From assembly GCA_029204225.1 (NCBI GenBank), contig CM055093.1, positions 3,336,974-3,400,973 on the forward strand: DNA of 64,000 nt, read 5' to 3'. The translations under genes and the position numbers were made by a program. The stretch is from Diphasiastrum complanatum. Taxonomy: Eukaryota; Streptophyta; Lycopodiopsida; Lycopodiales; Lycopodiaceae. Shown here one piece after another: positions 34,776-45,736 of the stretch (its first letter is position 1; the number at the start of each line of letters is the position of its first letter). The notes beneath the pieces are model-generated. The model made no database searches. It was not told the origin of the DNA and saw only the letters and a program-made list of their open reading frames with translations.

Positions 34776-36523
34776 TTGCGAAACTCGCCAGTTAGAGCAA
34801 GATTGAAACCTGATTCAGTTAACGATCTTCTAAACGCTACTACAACATTTGTGGATTCATTTGAGGAAAGATCCATTGAAACACCAAGTTCTACAGATTC
34901 ATCAGAATCAGATTCGTCTGATTCCACTTTTGAACCAAGTTTAAAATCAAAGTCTTCTTCATCAGAACCATCATCTGAGCGTAGTCTAGAACTTGATCCT
35001 CCAAGTCCACCTAGTTCACCACCACCTGATAATATGGCTAACCCAGTGCCACCCACATCTACAAAAATCAGAGACAATTTCTTTAAGGGATCATCATCTA
35101 AAGATGCGGACAGTTATTTATCGCAGTTTGAATCTATTACCATAGCAAATAAAGAACATATTATAGACAAGGACAAAGTTAGAATTTTGTCAGGTCTTCT
35201 GCGGAAGCAGGCTAGGATTTGGTACAGTCAACTAGTACCGGAAACTGTTAATACTTGGAATGTTTTAAAAGCAGCATTCCTTAAGTAGTTTAGGGAGATA
35301 GGATACTCCACTAGACTGTTGGCTTGGCTTAATTCTGTTGAGGAGGTCGAGGGAATCACTTAAAAAGTATACTCGTAGAGTTAATAATTTAATAGGAAAG
35401 TTAGGAGCCCAGTATCCGGTTCCTATGCAAAATGAATGGTTCTTGGGCGGTTTGCCTAAGAAAATGGATCGTTATTGTGGACAGGGATTGATGACTTCTT
35501 TGGAAGATGTCATCGCCTCTGCCGAGAATTATGAAACTTCTCGAATTTCTCGTAGACGGAGAAATGAAAGAAAAAGAAGTAAAAAACATAAATCAAAACG
35601 TACAGAAGAATCGGAATCATCTACTGAGCCTGAATCGGAATCTGATTCAACAAATGAGGAAGAGTCTTCAAAGTATTCATCTTATTCTTCTTCATCAGAA
35701 AAAGAATCTTCTTATAGGAAATCCAAAAATAGGAACTCAGATAGGAAGAAAAAAATGAAGAAATCTGAAAAGATGGATCCATTAAGGAAGAGTGTCGACA
35801 TATTAGCAAAAGAAATGAGTGATTTAAAAGTCCAAATGTCTGACGTTAAAGCCAAACAGAAGAAAGTGAAGCTTAACGCCAATGTTTGGTGTACCGCTTG
35901 TGGGAAATTGTCCCAGTTTACAGATTAACTATTTAGAAGAGAAATTATTCCCCTGTCCGATTAATAATCATGAGGAGGTACCTTATATTGCAACTCCTAC
36001 TAACCAAAAGAACATTATACCGAAATAGTGTACTGGTCAACAGTACACTATTTTGCGTAGAGGGGGGACACAAGATTCCACTTCACCACCCAGAGTGAGG
36101 GGTCCGTGCTACAATTGCGGAGCCCCGGGTCACTATTCGTCTAATTTCCTTGAATCCATGAGATCAGTAGGTTATGTGTCGCTCTATGCTAACTGTAAAG
36201 ACAAAGGGCATGTCACTGCTGAATGTCCTCAGCCACAACAACCGTGGTCTAAACCAAGGTCTGTAAACTAGCCTAGAGAAGATGGCCTTCAGCCATCTAA
36301 AACTAACACTGACATGATAGTTCACGGGATAGAAGTAGAGTCCGAATCATTAGATCACGACCATCAATGGTCTGATTTAGATGTAGAGATAAATAAAGTA
36401 ACTAGTAGAAGTAGTAAAAATTATTCAACTCTTAAAGATAAGAAGAAAACTGGTAGGGCCATTTTCGGCAGGGGGTTGGTCCAGCCAAAACGTCCTAAAA
36501 GGGCCAAGGGGCCCCACCTCTAA
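34776..36523 (+). pseudogene. Ty3/gypsy gag
   Basis: Opens with an acidic Ser/Glu-rich region (SSDSSESDSSDS), then a capsid-like block (NFFKGSSSKDADSYLSQFES, RILSGLLRKQARIWYSQLVP, TWNVLKAAFLK) ending at a stop at 35286. It continues at 35338 (SRESLKKYTRRVNNLIGKLG, WFLGGLPKKMDRY), then an Arg/Lys/Ser-rich basic tract, WCTACGK, and zinc-knuckle remnants at 36110-36230. Those remnants are CYNCGAPGHYSSNF, which has lost its last Cys, and NCKDKGHVTAEC. Several stops and frameshifts make it non-functional. Capsid and basic regions are the expected gag order. Confidence 0.8.
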
Positions 36524-37787
36524 TGGCAGCTTGGCCCTACGTGAGCAATAGAGGATTTGCCACTTCCAACCCTGATGGCCTTCTCTATTGCCCCGTGCTC
36601 CCCAACCGATGAGGGTTTTCCAAGCTCTCAGAGATACAGTTGCAAGGAGGGGGTGCTGTCAATTTTGGTGCAATGATTCACTAGCTTTCTAGGGTTATGG
36701 TTCTGTAAAACTTCTTATCACTAATTCGCATTAGGATCTTGCTAATGTCTCTTTCCCCATTGAATTCGGCTTACAGTTAGTAAAAATCTTACATGGGCTT
36801 GAAACCAATATATTGCCTATGATGTGCTCGTGGGATGCAAGTTATACACACCGCTTTGTTTGATAAGCGGTGGTATTTTCGCCGACCGTCAGGTCTAGGT
36901 ATTTTGCTAGACAGTATTGATGGCGGGTGTGACTAGTGTGACGCTTTCACAGAGGTTGGGTTCAGTTGATATGTTTCATAATTGACAAAACCCGAAAAAA
37001 TGTTTCACAACTTGACGATTCTGTAAAGTCATTTTACTAACCGAAAAATATGCTAGATGACTTAGTAAAACATCAAATTGTGAAAAAAATCTTTTTCTTA
37101 CTCTTCCCTAACACATGTACTCCAATGCGACGTTAAGAACACATGGCCCAAATTTTTTTTTGTTTCATACATTGAAAACAACAACAAATAGGTAAATCAC
37201 TCATATATACCCACAGCCTAGCTATAATCTCAACCCAATTTTCGTACTCGTGATAGTGCCAAATGCCTCAGTATTGATATCAAAACTAATTATTTGGTTA
37301 AGGGAATGCGAATGAACGATGGACTCAAACATAATACACACCCAACAATGATGGTTTTATCGTTTTAAGAAAGTACGATCAATTCTTAAAACTCAAAATC
37401 AACGAAAATACTTCAGAAACCCTTCTTCAAACCAAAACTGTTTATGGCTACATACCACACTCTATTCCAACTGAAAGAAGACAGCGTACGAAAAAATGGC
37501 ATCATGAAGATAAACTGATTGTGAAAAGTGTGAGTCTTACCTCAATGTGCCAGTAGGTAGCCGTTGCGTGGAAACTCTAGACATGAACCTTGTAGCAAAA
37601 ATTAGAGCCAGGCATGTTGACGCAGTTTTCTCCACTTTACGCGTGTCCGATCGAATTGGTGTAAAAAGAGAAAATGAAGAAAATGAAAGTTTATGGAATA
37701 TGATTGGTGCGATTGAAATGTTAACGGTTCAGTTGAGAGAAAACTGAACCGAAAGTCTGTTAAAAAAAAACAAGCCAGAAAGATACA
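36524..37787 (+). mobile_element. foreign repeat inside the gypsy element: PPT-like tract and LTR-like start
   Basis: After the gag the plus strand shows AAGGAGGGGG at about 36637-36646, followed by TGCTGTCAATTTTGG, the usual look of a PPT and 3' LTR start. No matching LTR was found. 37090-37780 holds only weak open frames (66 codons at 37547-37747). Together with the next two entries this 3.3 kb separates gag from protease, so it is probably inserted DNA. Confidence 0.35.
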
Positions 37788-38726
37788 ATGGCTAAAAAAC
37801 TCAGCAACCCATCACTCACACCAAGCCCTCAAGCAAACCATCCCACTCATTCAAGATATAAGCCTACTAGTATGACAATGGACTACAACCAACCAACCAA
37901 CCCTCACCATGAAATCACTCTCACCCATCAATCCTCTCAACAAAAGCAAGTAAACATCCTCTCCAAGTAATCTAAAGCACTCAAATATGAACTCACACTA
38001 GTAATGAGGTCCAAGCAATCAACACACAACCACAATCTCTCAACTCCTCAATATGAGCAAGCAAACATAGTAAGTAACATCACTCCCAAACGACAAGACA
38101 ACTACAACTCTCAACTCTCAAACATACCCACTCCTAAAAATACTAACACACAAAAGTACTAACATACACAAGTACTAACATTTTAACAACCCTAACATAG
38201 AGCACCACCATTCACAATCACTTAGACCAAAATGGAACTAACATCCAAGCATCCTCAAGCAAGCAAGTTCTCATCAAAAAGACTCTCAACCAACATCACA
38301 TCAAAACTATCACATCAAACTCATCAAACTCTCCACTCTCAACTTAGCAACTATCAACATCATTTCATTATCCAAAATTCCAACTATCATCCAACTATCA
38401 ACATCATCTGACTCTATTGCAACACTCAACATCAAACTACATTGGCCTCTCAACTCTCATCATACACAACAACCATAATTGCATGCTAGCATTCATAACA
38501 TCATAAAGAAACTAACCACAAAGCCACCAACGCAAGACAACTATGCTCCAAAAGACAATACTTGATTCTTACACAAGATAATGAAGCTCTCACAATTATC
38601 AACACATAAACCCAACAGTACCAACTCACAAAAATACTAACATCCAAATACACTAACTCACAAAAGCACTAACTCACAAATACACTAACTCCAAACAATA
38701 ACATCAAAAAGCACTAACAACAAATA
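37788..38726. repeat. strongly G-depleted, A/C-rich stretch
   Basis: For about 940 bases the plus strand is built largely from A, C and T, with G rare. ACTCTCAAC-, CATCAAA- and ACTAACA-type words recur. It lies directly downstream, in the minus sense, of the promoter-like part of the repeat at 38735-39418, so it may be that element's transcribed leader. No coding is supported. Confidence 0.6.
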
Positions 38727-38734
38727 CAAAGAGT

Positions 38735-39418
38735 TGGCTCCTTTTTATAGGAAATCCCAAGTGTCCCCCTTCAAAATGAGGCTTTGCCAATTTTCATGCC
38801 CTTCAAGCCCTCTTTGCCATTTGTCCTCAACCCATTTGATAGTACACCTAGTGGCCTCCATAAGAGAGTGGGGGAGTGGTGCATTCAAGGCCCTCTTTCA
38901 GAACTAGCCAAGATGCCATTTTTGTCAAAGGCTAGGGAGGCCATTCAAGTTTTCCCTTCTGTACACCCTAGAAGCCCAAAATGTCAATGGCTAGTGGGTG
39001 TACCTCCCAAATTTTTTAGCCTCCAAGGTGTTTTGGCATTTAATATCCAAATTTTGGGTGAGGCCCTTTTTCAACCCCTATTTTTAGTAGGCGACCTTCG
39101 TTTTTCTTTGGATACCTATGTTTTCGGCCTTCCTTCGAATTTTCAAGGGTCGTGCGCCTACTGCTCATTTGTTTGGGTTTTTGGCCTGTTGGGTAACCAC
39201 TTGGCCCACATATTTCGTTTATTGTCCGTAAATTGCCCAAACTTTGTTGTTAGGGTTTTTGTGACTCCTTGACACTGAATCCATATTTCCCGGTCCCGTT
39301 TTTACCCGAAACTTTTCTTTCTTGATTTTTTCTTCTGTGGTTGACTTTTCTGGCATTCATGACTAGGGCTCCCACGACAACACGGTTTCCTTGAAAAATA
39401 CACTGAGTGATCATATAT
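38735..39418 (-). mobile_element. LTR-like repeat, copy 2 (inverted copy at 15050-15735)
   Basis: The minus strand carries CCTATAAAAAGGAGCC near 38750-38735, a good TATA box. The plus strand is open for 162 codons (38784-39272). In copy 1 the same frame is broken by a stop, and the product shows no known domain, so I treat it as LTR sequence that happens to be open. The end at 39418 corresponds to the copy 1 edge at 15050. Confidence 0.65.
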
Positions 39419-39810
39419 TAGTAAAAATGGACTCAGTACATGGTATGATTTTAGCACGGTCATACCGGCTAATTTTTTACAACTGGCCATTTTTTTGAAA
39501 AGCCGTAAAATATTTACTGGCCATTTCTAAGGCCGCAAAATTTGCTCTAGCCTCATTTAGGGTGGGCTGAGACCCAATTCTAGGTGGACCGGCACTTTTG
39601 GCTCGGTCTTACAAAAATTGACCACAAAATATTTTTGACAGTTTTTTTGAAAGTCAGTTTCTTACTTTTAAACTGTGTCTAGCCACTTTAGGACGGGCTG
39701 GGATCCAGACCTAAGGCAAATTTGTGCCGATTTTTCTCTAATAATCGGGCTTTACATGCTAGTTTTTTCAATTATTGCAAACTTAAACTTCAATAATAGG
39801 CCGATTTCCC
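39419..39810. repeat. diverged internal duplication, otherwise nothing recognised
   Basis: Two related blocks, about 39500-39600 and 39630-39730, share TTTTTTTGAAA, then TTTA(A)-rich sequence, then GGGCTG(A/G)GA(C/T)CCA and GG(C/T)(A/G)GACC-like words. This is probably a continuation of the LTR-like repeat to its left. Confidence 0.4.
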
Positions 39811-40224
39811 GTGCGAAAATATTGGCTAACAAAAACTAAGTCAAAATCTGCGAAAAACGCGAAAGTCATAGAACAGCCAGTAAAAATTTCTAATAGTAAA
39901 GAAATAGACCTTGATAGGCCTACTGAAAAATATTATGATGTTGATATTAGTTCAGAAGCTAAAAAGCTTTTAGATAAAGAAACTAGAAAAGATAAGAAAG
40001 TAACATTTTCAGATCTAGCTATAAGTAGTGAGATAGCTAGAGATCTATCACCACATAGAACCCGTCCTTATGACATAGTAGATCATCTTGTCTCCAGAAT
40101 GCCCAATATAACTTTTAAACAGTTATTAGACGATAATCAGTATTACAAGAAAGAAATTAAGCAATTTTTGCAAAGGAAAAAAAAATGAAAAGCGAAGTTA
40201 CCATTAGTTAATGTAGGATTATTA

Positions 40225-40560
40225 ACTACGGTGATGAAGGTCAACTCGAGATTCAGGTAGTAATCAATGGCCGCATCTTAGACAGTGTACCCATAGATTC
40301 CGGATCTAGCGTAAACATAATGACTGAAAAAATAGCATATGAGTTAGGCATTCATCATAGAATAGAACCCACATTAAGACATTTAAGGTTAGCTGATGCA
40401 ACTAGAAGACCACCAATAGGAGAATTGTCCCAAGTTACAGTTTATATTGGAGACCATAAGTTTCTTATGGATTTTATAATATTAAGAACTACAAGAGAAT
40501 CATCGTATAAGGTGTTATTAGGATGACCATGGCTCTACCAGGCCGATGTCATAACTTACT
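40225..40560 (+). pseudogene. retropepsin domain 1
   Basis: The core PIDSGSSVNIMTEKIA has its catalytic D-S-G at 40296-40304. It is followed by LADATRRPPIGELSQVTVYI, then a Leu-Leu-Gly flap/C-terminal block (KVLLG), a stop, and PWLYQADVITYWKKKEITF. This is the order of a gypsy aspartic protease: active site, flap region, then a LLG-x-PWL-x-x end. Confidence 0.85.
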
Positions 40561-40789
40561 GGAAGAAGAAGGAGATTACCTTCATAAATCAGATGGAGAC
40601 ACCGACAAAAAAAAGTCACAAAAGAATTACAATGTCATGGGAAAAGGATAAGTACGAAGGTGAGACACCTACATCAACCTCGAGCTATACTTCAGAGGAT
40701 GAAGAGCTTCAGTCCGTAAGGACTGAGAAAAGGGAGAGGTTTGTCACACTAAGTATACATGCATACAGTAATAAAGTAGAATATGTGGA

Positions 40790-41150
40790 TAGAGGAGATT
40801 GTGGACTTCCATATATTAGTGCTATTGTAGGATATCAGACTATAGATAGAATACTAATAGACACTCAGGATCTAGTATCAACTTAATAACAAAAACAACG
40901 GTTAAGAAATTAGGACTAGAAAAACAGATACATCCTATCACTTACCATGAAATCCATTTAGCAGACGCATCCAAATGCATACCAATAGGGGAACTAAAAG
41001 GTATTAGTTATGGAGATAGAGACGTTCGTTATGAATTTCTTGTCATAAACCTAGTAGATACACCACCGTATTCAACATTATTTGGAAGATCGTCGCTATA
41101 TCAAGCAGATGCTATTATAAACTGGTCTACCAAACAGATATTTTTTCAGA
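40790..41150 (+). pseudogene. retropepsin domain 2
   Basis: Begins YISAIVGYQTIDRILIDT at 40810-40865, with the catalytic Asp at 40860. Two extra bases at 40866-40867 shift the frame; beyond them the expected G-S-S-x-N-L-I-T and then VKKLGLEKQIHP, IHLADASKCIPIGELKGISY, FLVINLVDTPPYSTLFG and SLYQADAIINWSTKQIFF can be read. The blocks line up one for one with domain 1 (LADA...PIGEL; LYQADVITYW / LYQADAIINW). The active sites are 564 bp, or 188 codons, apart. This is a genuine second protease-like domain, now frameshifted. Confidence 0.82.
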
Positions 41151-42418
41151 CATTCTCACAGCCAATCCAATAGGGGGTCACCTTTTGAGATGGGGTGAGG
41201 AGTTAGCCAGACCTGCTGAATCCTAGATCAATTTCATATAATGCTATGAGATTGACGAGGATGAGAAAATAACAACAACATCCGAGTCAAGGGAAGTTCT
41301 GGGTGGAACCAAAGCAAGTCTGACCGAATGGATGGTAGATAAAATAGATTATATTGAAATAGAAATAAATAAAGGTAAAATTTTGAATTTATATAAACAC
41401 CAATCAGACCAGGAACGTGAAGAGTATATATTACTTCTTCAGAAATACCAAAACGTATTTGCTTGGTCGATGGACGATTTAATAGGAATACCAGTTAAAT
41501 GGGACGAACATAGAATAGATCTTATTCAGGGAACAATACTTGTTAGGCAGTGCCATATAGATTGAATCCAAAGTATTCCTTGTTAGTTAAAGACGAATTG
41601 GATAGATGTCTTAGAGCGGGTATTATATATCTTGTTCTAAGCAGTGAGTGGGTGTCACCAATAGTTATAGTACCTAAGAAGAAGACGGGCAAGATTAGAG
41701 TTTGCCAAGATTTTAGAAAACTAAATGCTGCTACAACAAAGAATTATCATCCTCTGTCGTATATAGATACTATTCTTGACTAGGTAGCTGGTCATGAATG
41801 TTATAGCTTTTTAGATGGATTCTCAGGTTATAACCAAGTTTTTATAAAAGAGAAAGATAGATCCAAGAGCACTTTTACCACTGATTGGAGGATGTACACA
41901 TATACGCGAATGCCCTTTGGTCTTTGTAATGCACCTGCCACATCCCAACGTATGATGACGAACATTTTTCAAAAAAATTTAAGAAAGTTTCTAGAAATTT
42001 TTATGAATGACTTTTGTGTCTATTCATCAACTAAATACCATTTAGACGCATTAGAGAAGACATTGAGAAGATGTCAAGAGACATCTCTTAAATTGCATCC
42101 AGCCAAGTGTTATTTTGGAATGAGGGAAGGCATCCTGTTAGGACATAAAATTTCAAAGGACGGTATACAAGCCGACATCGAAAAAGTAAAAATGATTTTA
42201 GAATTATTAGAACCAACTAATTTATGAGAGCTTAGAGGTTTTCTAGGACACGTAGGGTATTATCGTAGGATAATTAAGGATTATGCCATAGTAGTAACTC
42301 CTTTAACAAGTTTATTAAAAAAGTCTGTTGAGTACCATTGGTCACAGGACCATCAGCAAGCTTTTGATAAACTAAAACAGTCATTAGCAGAAGCCAAAAG
42401 TTCCATGTATATGTAGAC

Positions 42419-42602
42419 ACATCATCATTTGCAATAGGTGTAGTGCTTAGTCAGAAAGATGACCAAAATATAGATTACCCAATTTATTATGCGGGTAGGC
42501 AACTCGCTGAACATCATCATTTGCAATAGGTGTAGTGCTTAGTCAGAAAGATGACCAAAATATAGATTACCCAATTTATTATGCGAGTAGGCAACTCGCT
42601 GC
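42419..42602. repeat. 92 bp tandem duplication within RNase H
   Basis: The segment starting ACATCATCATTTGCAATAGG occurs at 42419-42510 and again at 42511-42602. The copies differ at one clear position in the shared part (GCGGG versus GCGAG). Since 92 is not a multiple of three, the duplication breaks the reading frame. Confidence 0.9.
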
Positions 42603-43333
42603 ATCAGAAAAGAACTATTCTGCTACAAAACGGGAAGCACTAGGAATGATTTATTCAGTTAAGAAATTTAGACATTATCTTTTAGGATACCCTTTCGTTT
42701 TTTATGTAAATCACTATGCATTGAAACATTTAGTGAATAAACCTGATCTTTCGGGTAGGGTAGCTAGATGGGTATTGTTATTAGATGAGTTTAATTATGA
42801 AGTAGAATTAAGAAGAGGCAAGAATCATCAAAATGCTGATTATATATCCAGCCTCCAAACAAAGAATCAGATGAACCCATTTCTGAATAATTTTTGAATG
42901 AACATATAATGCGTATTCAATCGGAAACATCAATTTATATGGACATTATTAATTTTTTACAAGACCAGATTTATCCTGAACAATTTATTAAACAACAAAA
43001 AACTGTTTTTCTTTCAAAAGTAGGACCTTATACGATTATAAATAGAATATTGTATAAATTAGGAGCTAACGATAGCCTCCGCCGATGTTTAGGACCAACC
43101 GAGACGACCGTTGTAATAAGTGCATTATACAAGGAAGATTCGGGGGGTCACTATGCTCTTAAAACTACCATCTATAGAGATGTTAGAATATTCATTCAGA
43201 AATGTGATGCTTGTCAGAGGATGGGGAAACCCAGCTTCGCGATGCATTGGCAGCTTGCTCCAATTATTTTCTTGGCGCCTTTTGAGAAGTGGGGGATAGA
43301 TTTTGTAGGGCCTATCCAACCAATCACCCATAT

Positions 43334-45045
43334 TTATTAAGAAAGGTGATGAGATCCTAGCTCATGGATCTAGATATGGTGTCATCTTCAAGTTAAATTC
43401 TTATGAAAATGTAAATTTTTGTGAAATTGCTTTTATGTCTAAGGAGTTATGGCATAGGAGTTTGGGGCACCCCAACTACAAATCTATGCTTTCTATGATA
43501 AAGAATGATAAAGCTATTGGCCTACCAAGATCACTTTCCAATGATATCAAGCCATGTGAGACTTGTGCTATTGCAAAATCACATAAAAAGCCATATCAAA
43601 AGTCTTCTATCAAGACTTCTCATCCTTTGGAATTAATACATTCAGATGTTTGTTTTTCTTCCTCAAAAAGTATTGGTGGTGCTACTTGTTTTGTTACCTT
43701 CATTGATGATTTTACAAGATATACTTGGTTGTATCTTCTTTCTTCAAAAGCTATGGTGTTTGAACACTTCCTAGTTTTCAAAGCTTAGGTTGAGAAACAG
43801 TTTTCTTTCAAAGTTCAAGTTTTGAGATGTGATGGTGGAGTGAATACATCTCCAACAAGTTCTATGATTATTGTGAGGTTGAAGGAATTAAGAGAGAATT
43901 TTCTTGTGTTTATTTCCCATCTCAAAATGGGGTTGCCAAAAGGAAAAATCGATCTCTATGTAAATGTGTTAAAGAAATTCGTATTGGAGCTTCTTTGTGT
44001 ATTGAATATTGGGGAGAAGCAATAAATTGTGCAAATTATTTATGCAATAGATTACCTCACAATACACTTGCAGGAAGATCACCATTTGAAATCTTGTTCA
44101 AGAAGAAACCTAAGGTTGATCACCTTAGAGTTTTTGAATGTGCTTGCTTTGTTCATGTACCCTTGGAAACAAGGAAAACAGATGATCCAAATTCAATTAA
44201 AGGGATCATGGTTGGATACTCATCCAACAAAAAGGCACACAGAATTTATATTCCCTCTACCTCAATTACAATTGAGAATAGAGATGTTATTTTTCATGAG
44301 AATCAAAATACATCTTTGATGAGGCCGAGATCAAAGATTCTCAAAAAGATTCTCCTATCATCACCCTTGAAGATTATCATGGAGGGATGGGGCCGAGAAT
44401 TGAGGAGGAGTCACCTCGAGTCTTCTCACCAAGGAGATCACTAAGAGAAAGATCCGAGCCTAAGAGGCTCTCATATGGAGATAAAGACAAACAAGTGGAA
44501 CTTAACTCCATAATTATGTATATTTTGTTTCACATGAAGAGCCAAAGGATGTACATGAAGCACTCAACTCAAAAGAATGGTTTCTAGCCATGAAGGAGGA
44601 ATATGATGCATTGATTGCCAACAAAACATGGGAGCTTGTGGATCTTCCATCCAACAAGCACACTATTGGTTGCAAATGAGTGTTTCGAGTATATAATCAA
44701 GATGGCACAATCGACAAGTATAAGGCAAGACTTTGTGTAAAGGGTTGCCCAAGTTTATGGACTTGATTATGAGGACACTTTTGCTCCTGTTGCAAAGATG
44801 GTATCAATTAGAATTCTCATTTCCATTGCTTGTTTTGTCAAATGGCAAGTTTTTCAAGTAGATGTCTCAAATACTTTTTAAATGGATATCTAGAAGTAGA
44901 AATTTATATGGAACAACCCCTTGGGTTCATCAAAGACAAGACCAAAGTTTGCTTGCTCTTCAAAAGTCTCTATGGACTAAAGCAAGCACCAAGATCATGG
45001 TATTCTGGACTTAATACTTTTCTTATCTCACTAGGATTCAATCTT
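43334..45045 (+). pseudogene. Ty1/copia fragment: integrase and RT
   Basis: Starts mid pre-integrase (ILAHGSRYGVIFKLNSY, SKELWHRSLGHPNYKSM, CETCAIAKSHKKPYQ). It runs through the integrase core (HSDVCFSSSKSIGGATCF, then frameshifts, ANYLCNRLPHNTLAGRSPFE) and linker (RRSLRERSEPKRLSYGDKD) into RT (EEYDALIANKTWELVDLPS, GLDYEDTFAPVAKMVSI, GLKQAPRSWYSGLNTFL). It ends abruptly in the RT at LGFNLS. At least four frameshifts or stops are present. Confidence 0.85.
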
Positions 45046-45735
45046 AGTGCTTTGTCCATATTCCCTTGGAAATGAGAAAGAAGGATGATCCTTGTGCAAG
45101 CAAAGGAGTAATGGTTGGATATTCATCCAATAAGAAAGCCTATTGAATCTACGTGCTCTCTACTTCTAAAGTAATTGATAGTAGAGATGTAGTTTTTCAT
45201 GAAGAAGAAAAGTCCAATCTCGGAGGGGCCGAGATCAAGCAACCTCAAAATCTATCACCTATTGTTATTGAAAACAATCAACATATGGAGGAGTCGAGAT
45301 TTGAAGATGGAAGTCCTCAAATTTTCACTCCTAGAAGATCCATGAGGGAGAGATCCGAGCCCAAGAGGCTCACTTATGATGACAAAGGAAAACAAGTGGA
45401 TCTTGATTCCACTTATGCATATTTTGTTTCTCATGAGGAGCCCAAAGATGTCCAAGAAGCCCTCAATACCAAGGAGTGGTATGAGGCCATGAAGATTGAA
45501 TATGATGCCTTGATCACCAACCACACATGGGAGCTAGTGGATCCACCACCTAACATGCATATCATTGGATGCAAGTGGGTGTTCAAGATCAAGTACAATC
45601 ATGATGGCTCCATCAACAAGTACAAGGCAAGATTATGTGCTAAAGGCTTTGCACAAATATATGGCCTTGACTATGAAGAAACCTTTGCTCCTGTAGCAAA
45701 GATGGTGACAATAAGAATCATAATCTCTCTATGGT
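45046..45735 (+). pseudogene. second copia fragment joined in mid-RT: integrase tail, linker, RT start
   Basis: From 45046 the sequence returns to the integrase C-terminal region (FVHIPLEMRKKDDP, GVMVGYSSNKKAY). It repeats the linker (RRSMRERSEPKRLTYDDKGK) and RT start (YEAMKIEYDALITNHTWELV, GCKWVFKIKYNHDGSINKYK, GLDYEETFAPVAKMVTIRII), stopping at 45735. This is a better-preserved copy of the region already present at 44150-44820, so the join is between two related elements. Confidence 0.85.
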
Positions 45736-45736
45736 G

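Larger units (their letters stand above)
39811..43333 (+). pseudogene. Ty3/gypsy pol with tandem proteases, RT, RNase H and partial integrase
   Basis: In order: a spacer (39811-40188, ending RPYDIVDHLVSRMPNITFKQ and a Lys tail); protease 1 (40225-40560); an acidic linker; protease 2 (40790-41150). RT spans about 41400-42230: LDRCLRAGIIY, SEWVSPIVIVPKKKTGKIRV, CQDFRKLNAAT, RMPFGLCNAPAT, and a catalytic block FMNDFCVYS where the first Asp of FxDD is Asn. RNase H spans 42420-42890 (IYYASRQLAASEKNYSATKR, YVKx-type HYALKHL). The integrase zinc region (GGHYALKTTIYRDVRIFIQK, CDACQRMGKP) and core start (WGIDFVGPIQP) end at 43333, where copia sequence begins. Stops at 40888, 41781 and 42226, a 92 bp duplication and frameshifts show it is defective. 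Confidence 0.88.

Noticed and set aside
38784..39272. 162-codon open frame as a host gene
   Set aside because: It lies in a repeat whose other copy has a stop in the same frame, and shows no domain.
34095..43333. Endogenous pararetrovirus (caulimovirid)
   Set aside because: It has an LTR, a tRNA primer site and an integrase zinc/core region, which fit Ty3/gypsy; no movement-protein domain was seen.
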